Below, in pieces: positions 61,373 through 64,000 of a DNA stretch of 64,000 nt. The position numbers and the translations under genes were made by a program. The DNA is from Burkholderiaceae bacterium. Its GTDB lineage: Bacteria; Pseudomonadota; Gammaproteobacteria; Burkholderiales; Burkholderiaceae_C. The number at the start of each line of letters is the position of its first letter. Within the stretch, counting starts at the first letter, position 1. The notes under the pieces were generated by a model. That model was given only the letters and a program-made list of their open reading frames with translations, ran no database searches and was not told the origin of the DNA. The stretch is from assembly GCA_026125795.1 (NCBI GenBank), contig JAHCKM010000002.1:1240001-1304000 (forward strand). The letters are read 5' to 3'.

Positions 61373-63055
61373 ATGAACCACTCGATCCCGCTCATCACCA
61401 CCATCGCTGCGGCGTTCGGTCTGGCGTTGCTGCTGGGTTTCGTCGCGGCGCGGCTGAAGCTGCCACCGCTCGTCGGCTATCTGCTGGCCGGCATCCTGAT
61501 CGGCCCGAGCACGCCGGGCTTCGTGGCCGACGTCAAGATTGCCGGCGAGCTGGCCGAGATCGGCGTGATGCTGCTGATGTTCGGCGTCGGGCTGCACTTC
61601 TCGGTGGGCGACCTGATGTCGGTGCGCAAGATCGCGCTGCCCGGCGCCATCGTGCAGATCGCGGTGGCCAGCGCGATGGGCGCGGCCGCGGCGCTGTGGT
61701 GGGGCTGGGACCTGCCCGGCGCACTGGTGCTTGGGCTTGCGCTCTCGGTGGCGAGCACCGTGGTACTGCTCAAGGCGCTGGAACGCCAGGGCGTGCTCGA
61801 GTCGCCCAACGGGCGCATCGCGGTCGGCTGGCTGGTGGTCGAGGACCTCGCCATGGTCCTGGTGCTGGTGCTGCTGCCGCCGCTGGGCGGGCTGCTCGGC
61901 ACGGGTGCCTGGGTGCCGCCGCAGGAGCTGTGGGGCACGCTCGCCGTCACCTTGGTCAAGGTGGCGGGGTTCGTCGCGCTGATGCTGCTGGTGGGCCGGC
62001 GCGTGTTCCCGTGGCTGTTGTGGCAGGTCACGCGCACCGGCTCGCGCGAGCTCTTCACGCTGTGCGTGGTGGCCGCGGCGGTGAGCATCGCCTGGGGCTC
62101 GGCGCAGCTGTTCGGCGTTTCTTATGCGCTCGGCGCGTTCTTTGCCGGCATGGTGCTGCGCGAGTCGCAGTTCAGCCAGCGCGCGGCGCACGACACGCTG
62201 CCGCTGCGCGATGCGTTCTCGGTGCTGTTCTTCGTGTCGGTGGGCATGTTGTTCGACCCCCAGGTGCTGGTCGACAAGCCGCTGCGTGTGCTGACGGTGC
62301 TGGCCATCATCGTGTTCGGCAAGTCGGTGGCCGCGGCGCTGCTGGTGCTGGCCATGCGCTATCCGCTGAACACCGCGCTCACCGTGTCGGCCAGCCTGGC
62401 GCAGATCGGCGAGTTCTCCTTCATCCTCGCCGGCCTGGGTGTGGCGCTCGGCATGCTGCCCAAGGAAGGCCAGAGCCTGATCCTGGCCGGTGCGCTGATC
62501 TCGATCGCGCTCAACCCGCTGGTGTTCGCCACCATCGAACCGGCGCAGCAATGGCTGCGCAAGCACTCCAGGCTGGCGCGCCAGCTCGAGCAGCGCGACG
62601 ATCCACTGGCCGAGCTGCCGGTGTCGACCGATCGCAAGTTCCTCGCCAACCAGGTGGTGCTGGTCGGCTACGGCCGGGTCGGCCGGCACATCGCGCAGGC
62701 GATGTACGCGCGCGGCGTGCCGCTGGTGGTGGCCGACCAGAACCGCGAGCTGGTCGAGCGGCTGCGTGGCGAGGGCCGCGCCGCGGTGTTCGGCAACGCC
62801 GTCGATCCCGAGACGCTGGTGCAGGCGCACGTGGCCGATGCACGCATGCTGGTCATCGCCACACCCGAGACGCTCGAGGTGCGGCGGATGGTGGAGACGG
62901 CACGTGCGCTGAACCCCGACATCGACGTGGTGGTGCGCAGCCACAACGTGGAGGAGGCGCAGCTTCTGCAGCGCGACATCAATGGCCGGGTGTTCGTCGG
63001 CGAGAGCGAGCTGGCGCGCTCGATCACCGAGCACGTGCTGCGGCGCGTGACGTAG
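61373..63055 (+). CDS. Kef-type (CPA2) cation/proton antiporter with RCK domain
   Basis: 560 residues, YbaL-like. About 12 transmembrane helices with CPA2 words LKLPPLVGYLLAGILIGPST, LAEIGVMLLMFGVGLHFS, VEDLAMVLVLVLLPPL and LFGVSYALGAFFAGMVLRE. The cytosolic RCK_N domain starts VVLVGYGRVGRHIAQAMYA and binds NAD(H). Exchanges K+ or Na+ for H+. The C-terminal RCK_C is absent or very short, as in YbaL. ATG at 61373. Confidence 0.93.
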   Translation: MNHSIPLITTIAAAFGLALLLGFVAARLKLPPLVGYLLAGILIGPSTPGFVADVKIAGELAEIGVMLLMFGVGLHFSVGDLMSVRKIALPGAIVQIAVASAMGAAAALWWGWDLPGALVLGLALSVASTVVLLKALERQGVLESPNGRIAVGWLVVEDLAMVLVLVLLPPLGGLLGTGAWVPPQELWGTLAVTLVKVAGFVALMLLVGRRVFPWLLWQVTRTGSRELFTLCVVAAAVSIAWGSAQLFGVSYALGAFFAGMVLRESQFSQRAAHDTLPLRDAFSVLFFVSVGMLFDPQVLVDKPLRVLTVLAIIVFGKSVAAALLVLAMRYPLNTALTVSASLAQIGEFSFILAGLGVALGMLPKEGQSLILAGALISIALNPLVFATIEPAQQWLRKHSRLARQLEQRDDPLAELPVSTDRKFLANQVVLVGYGRVGRHIAQAMYARGVPLVVADQNRELVERLRGEGRAAVFGNAVDPETLVQAHVADARMLVIATPETLEVRRMVETARALNPDIDVVVRSHNVEEAQLLQRDINGRVFVGESELARSITEHVLRRVT

Positions 63056-63106
63056 GCGCTCGGTCGCCAGGGCTTTGCGCCGGCGGCACAATGCGCGTTC
63101 GTCCCC

Positions 63107-64000
63107 ATGCCGTCCGCGCAGTCCCAAGCCGTTCCCGCCCCGTCGTCCAGCAGCCAGCAGCTCGCGCTCGCTGCTGGCCTGATCGTGGTGATGGTCTGGG
63201 GTGCCAACTTCTCGGTGCAGAAGGCGCTGTTCGAGCTGCTGCCGCCGGCCGCATTTCTGTTCGCGCGCTACCTGCTGATGCCGCTGTGCGCGGCGCTGCT
63301 GCTGCTGCACGCAAATCGCTGGCGCTGGTTGCGGCTGCCGCGCCGCGATGCGCTGCAGCTGGCGTGGCTCGGCATCCTGGCGCACACCCTGCATGTCAGC
63401 ATGGTGACCTTCGGCATCCACTGGTCGACCGCGTTCTCCAGCGCGCTGATCATGGCCTGCGCGCCGGTGTTCACGCTGTTGATCCTGCACGTGTCGGGCC
63501 ACGAGCGGCTGACGCGCGGGCAGGTGGCGGGCGTGGCGCTGGCGTGCGCCGGCGTGCTGGTGTTCCTGTCCGACAAGCTGCTCGGGCGCCAGTGGGCCGC
63601 GACCGGCGGTGACTTGATGATGCTGTTCTCGGGATCGCTGTTCTCCTACTACACGGTGATGACCAAGCCGCTGATCCAGCGCCATGGCGGCGTGGCGGTG
63701 ATGGCCTATGCCACCTTGGCCGGCAGCCCGCTGCTGGTGCTGCTCGGCCTGCCCACCGCATGGAGCGCGCCCTGGGGCGACATGGGCGCGTGGCACTGGT
63801 TCCTGCTGCTGTGGGCCGCGCTGGTATCGGCGTTCCTCGGCTGGCTGGTATGGGGCTGGGTCAACGAGCGCCGCGGCGTCGCGCGCACCGCGCCGCTGCA
63901 ATACCTGATGCCGCTGGTGGCCGGCGTGGTGGCATGGCTGGCGACCGGCGAGCGCTTCACCGCGGTGAAGATCGGCGGCGCGATCGTCACGCTGGCCGGC
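63107..64000 (+). CDS. EamA/DMT-family transporter (3' truncated by window)
   Basis: 298 residues visible, open at the right edge. Ten-helix drug/metabolite transporter pattern: LIVVMVWGANFSVQKALFEL, FLFARYLLMPLCAALLLLHA, SALIMACAPVFTLLILHV and, near the cut, TAPLQYLMPLVAGVVAW then GGAIVTLAG. The WGxNF opening and the two EamA halves are clear. Probably only a few residues to tens are missing. Substrate unknown. ATG at 63107. Confidence 0.92.
   Translation, partial: MPSAQSQAVPAPSSSSQQLALAAGLIVVMVWGANFSVQKALFELLPPAAFLFARYLLMPLCAALLLLHANRWRWLRLPRRDALQLAWLGILAHTLHVSMVTFGIHWSTAFSSALIMACAPVFTLLILHVSGHERLTRGQVAGVALACAGVLVFLSDKLLGRQWAATGGDLMMLFSGSLFSYYTVMTKPLIQRHGGVAVMAYATLAGSPLLVLLGLPTAWSAPWGDMGAWHWFLLLWAALVSAFLGWLVWGWVNERRGVARTAPLQYLMPLVAGVVAWLATGERFTAVKIGGAIVTLAG

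Noticed and set aside
61193-63901. Leftward frame of about 900 codons opposite the antiporter and DMT genes
   Set aside because: Low-complexity His/Gln/Arg sequence; two clear membrane protein genes occupy the other strand.
1-64000. Search by eye for tRNA, rRNA, insertion-sequence ends, integrase genes and prophage genes
   Set aside because: None seen; only chance short inverted repeats typical of GC-rich DNA. A tRNAscan-SE or ISfinder run would be decisive.

Overview
The window is about 64 kb of high-GC DNA from a bacterial chromosome, most likely a member of the Burkholderiales (Rubrivivax/Leptothrix or Comamonadaceae-like). Evidence for that is the codon bias, two Bug-type (TctC) receptors, a PEP-CTERM protein, a TRAP-TAXI transporter, non-ribosomal infA copies and many paralogous regulators. 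There are about 63 protein-coding genes on both strands, almost all intact, with short intergenic gaps. The gene at each edge is cut by the window. I see no rRNA, tRNA, insertion sequence, prophage or CRISPR array, so this looks like ordinary chromosomal backbone with a few unusual cassettes.

Layout. 1-9 kb: the tail of an acyl-CoA synthetase, then two very large cyclase-domain/NTPase/TPR signalling proteins that flank an RNA-biology cassette (structured leader, 80-aa protein, IF-1 paralogue, RRM protein). 9-18.5 kb: a double-domain UspA protein, rnk, a histone-H1-like basic protein, OmpW, an EAL/HDOD protein, a D-aminoacylase-like amidohydrolase, a YbaK-type deacylase and a YihY membrane protein. 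18.5-19.2 kb: a second copy of the leader/small-protein/IF-1 cassette. 19-27 kb: a methyltransferase, a diiron-type metallo-beta-lactamase-fold protein, an ECF sigma factor with its zinc anti-sigma factor, an MFS exporter, a PEP-CTERM protein, an OsmC protein and a flavin monooxygenase. 27-31 kb: DNA damage genes (umuD-like, umuC, tag) with regulators. 31-40 kb: a DUF1615 lipoprotein, a Bug receptor followed by an aromatic-hydroxylase-like flavoprotein, a GGDEF-EAL protein, a CBS protein, an SDR, a FecR-like/peptidoglycan-binding protein and a 1-Cys peroxiredoxin. 40-55 kb: small hydrophilic proteins, an epoxide-hydrolase-like enzyme, an AsmA-type protein, a pentapeptide-repeat membrane protein, a hybrid histidine kinase, CHRD, erythromycin-esterase-like and ChaB-like proteins, an SDR, a formylglycine-type sulfatase and a second Bug receptor. 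55-64 kb: a second AsmA-type protein, a TRAP-TAXI transporter pair, a Kef-type antiporter and a DMT-family transporter.

Most notable. (1) A duplicated cassette (4337-5051 and 18502-19225): a promoter -10 box at fixed distance from a multi-helix RNA leader whose helices are conserved between the copies, then an unrecognised small protein, then an IF-1 paralogue starting with TTG directly after the upstream stop. A hairpin sits just before the first start codon in both copies and in one copy covers the likely ribosome-binding site. (2) A UmuD homologue next to umuC in which the catalytic Ser and Lys and the self-cleavage site are all replaced, with a LexA-like box over its start codon. (3) A small membrane protein carrying nine tandem pentapeptides. 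Many genes point to stress handling (USP, OsmC, peroxiredoxin, ChaB-like, small hydrophilic proteins, SOS genes). Functional links between the regions are inference only.
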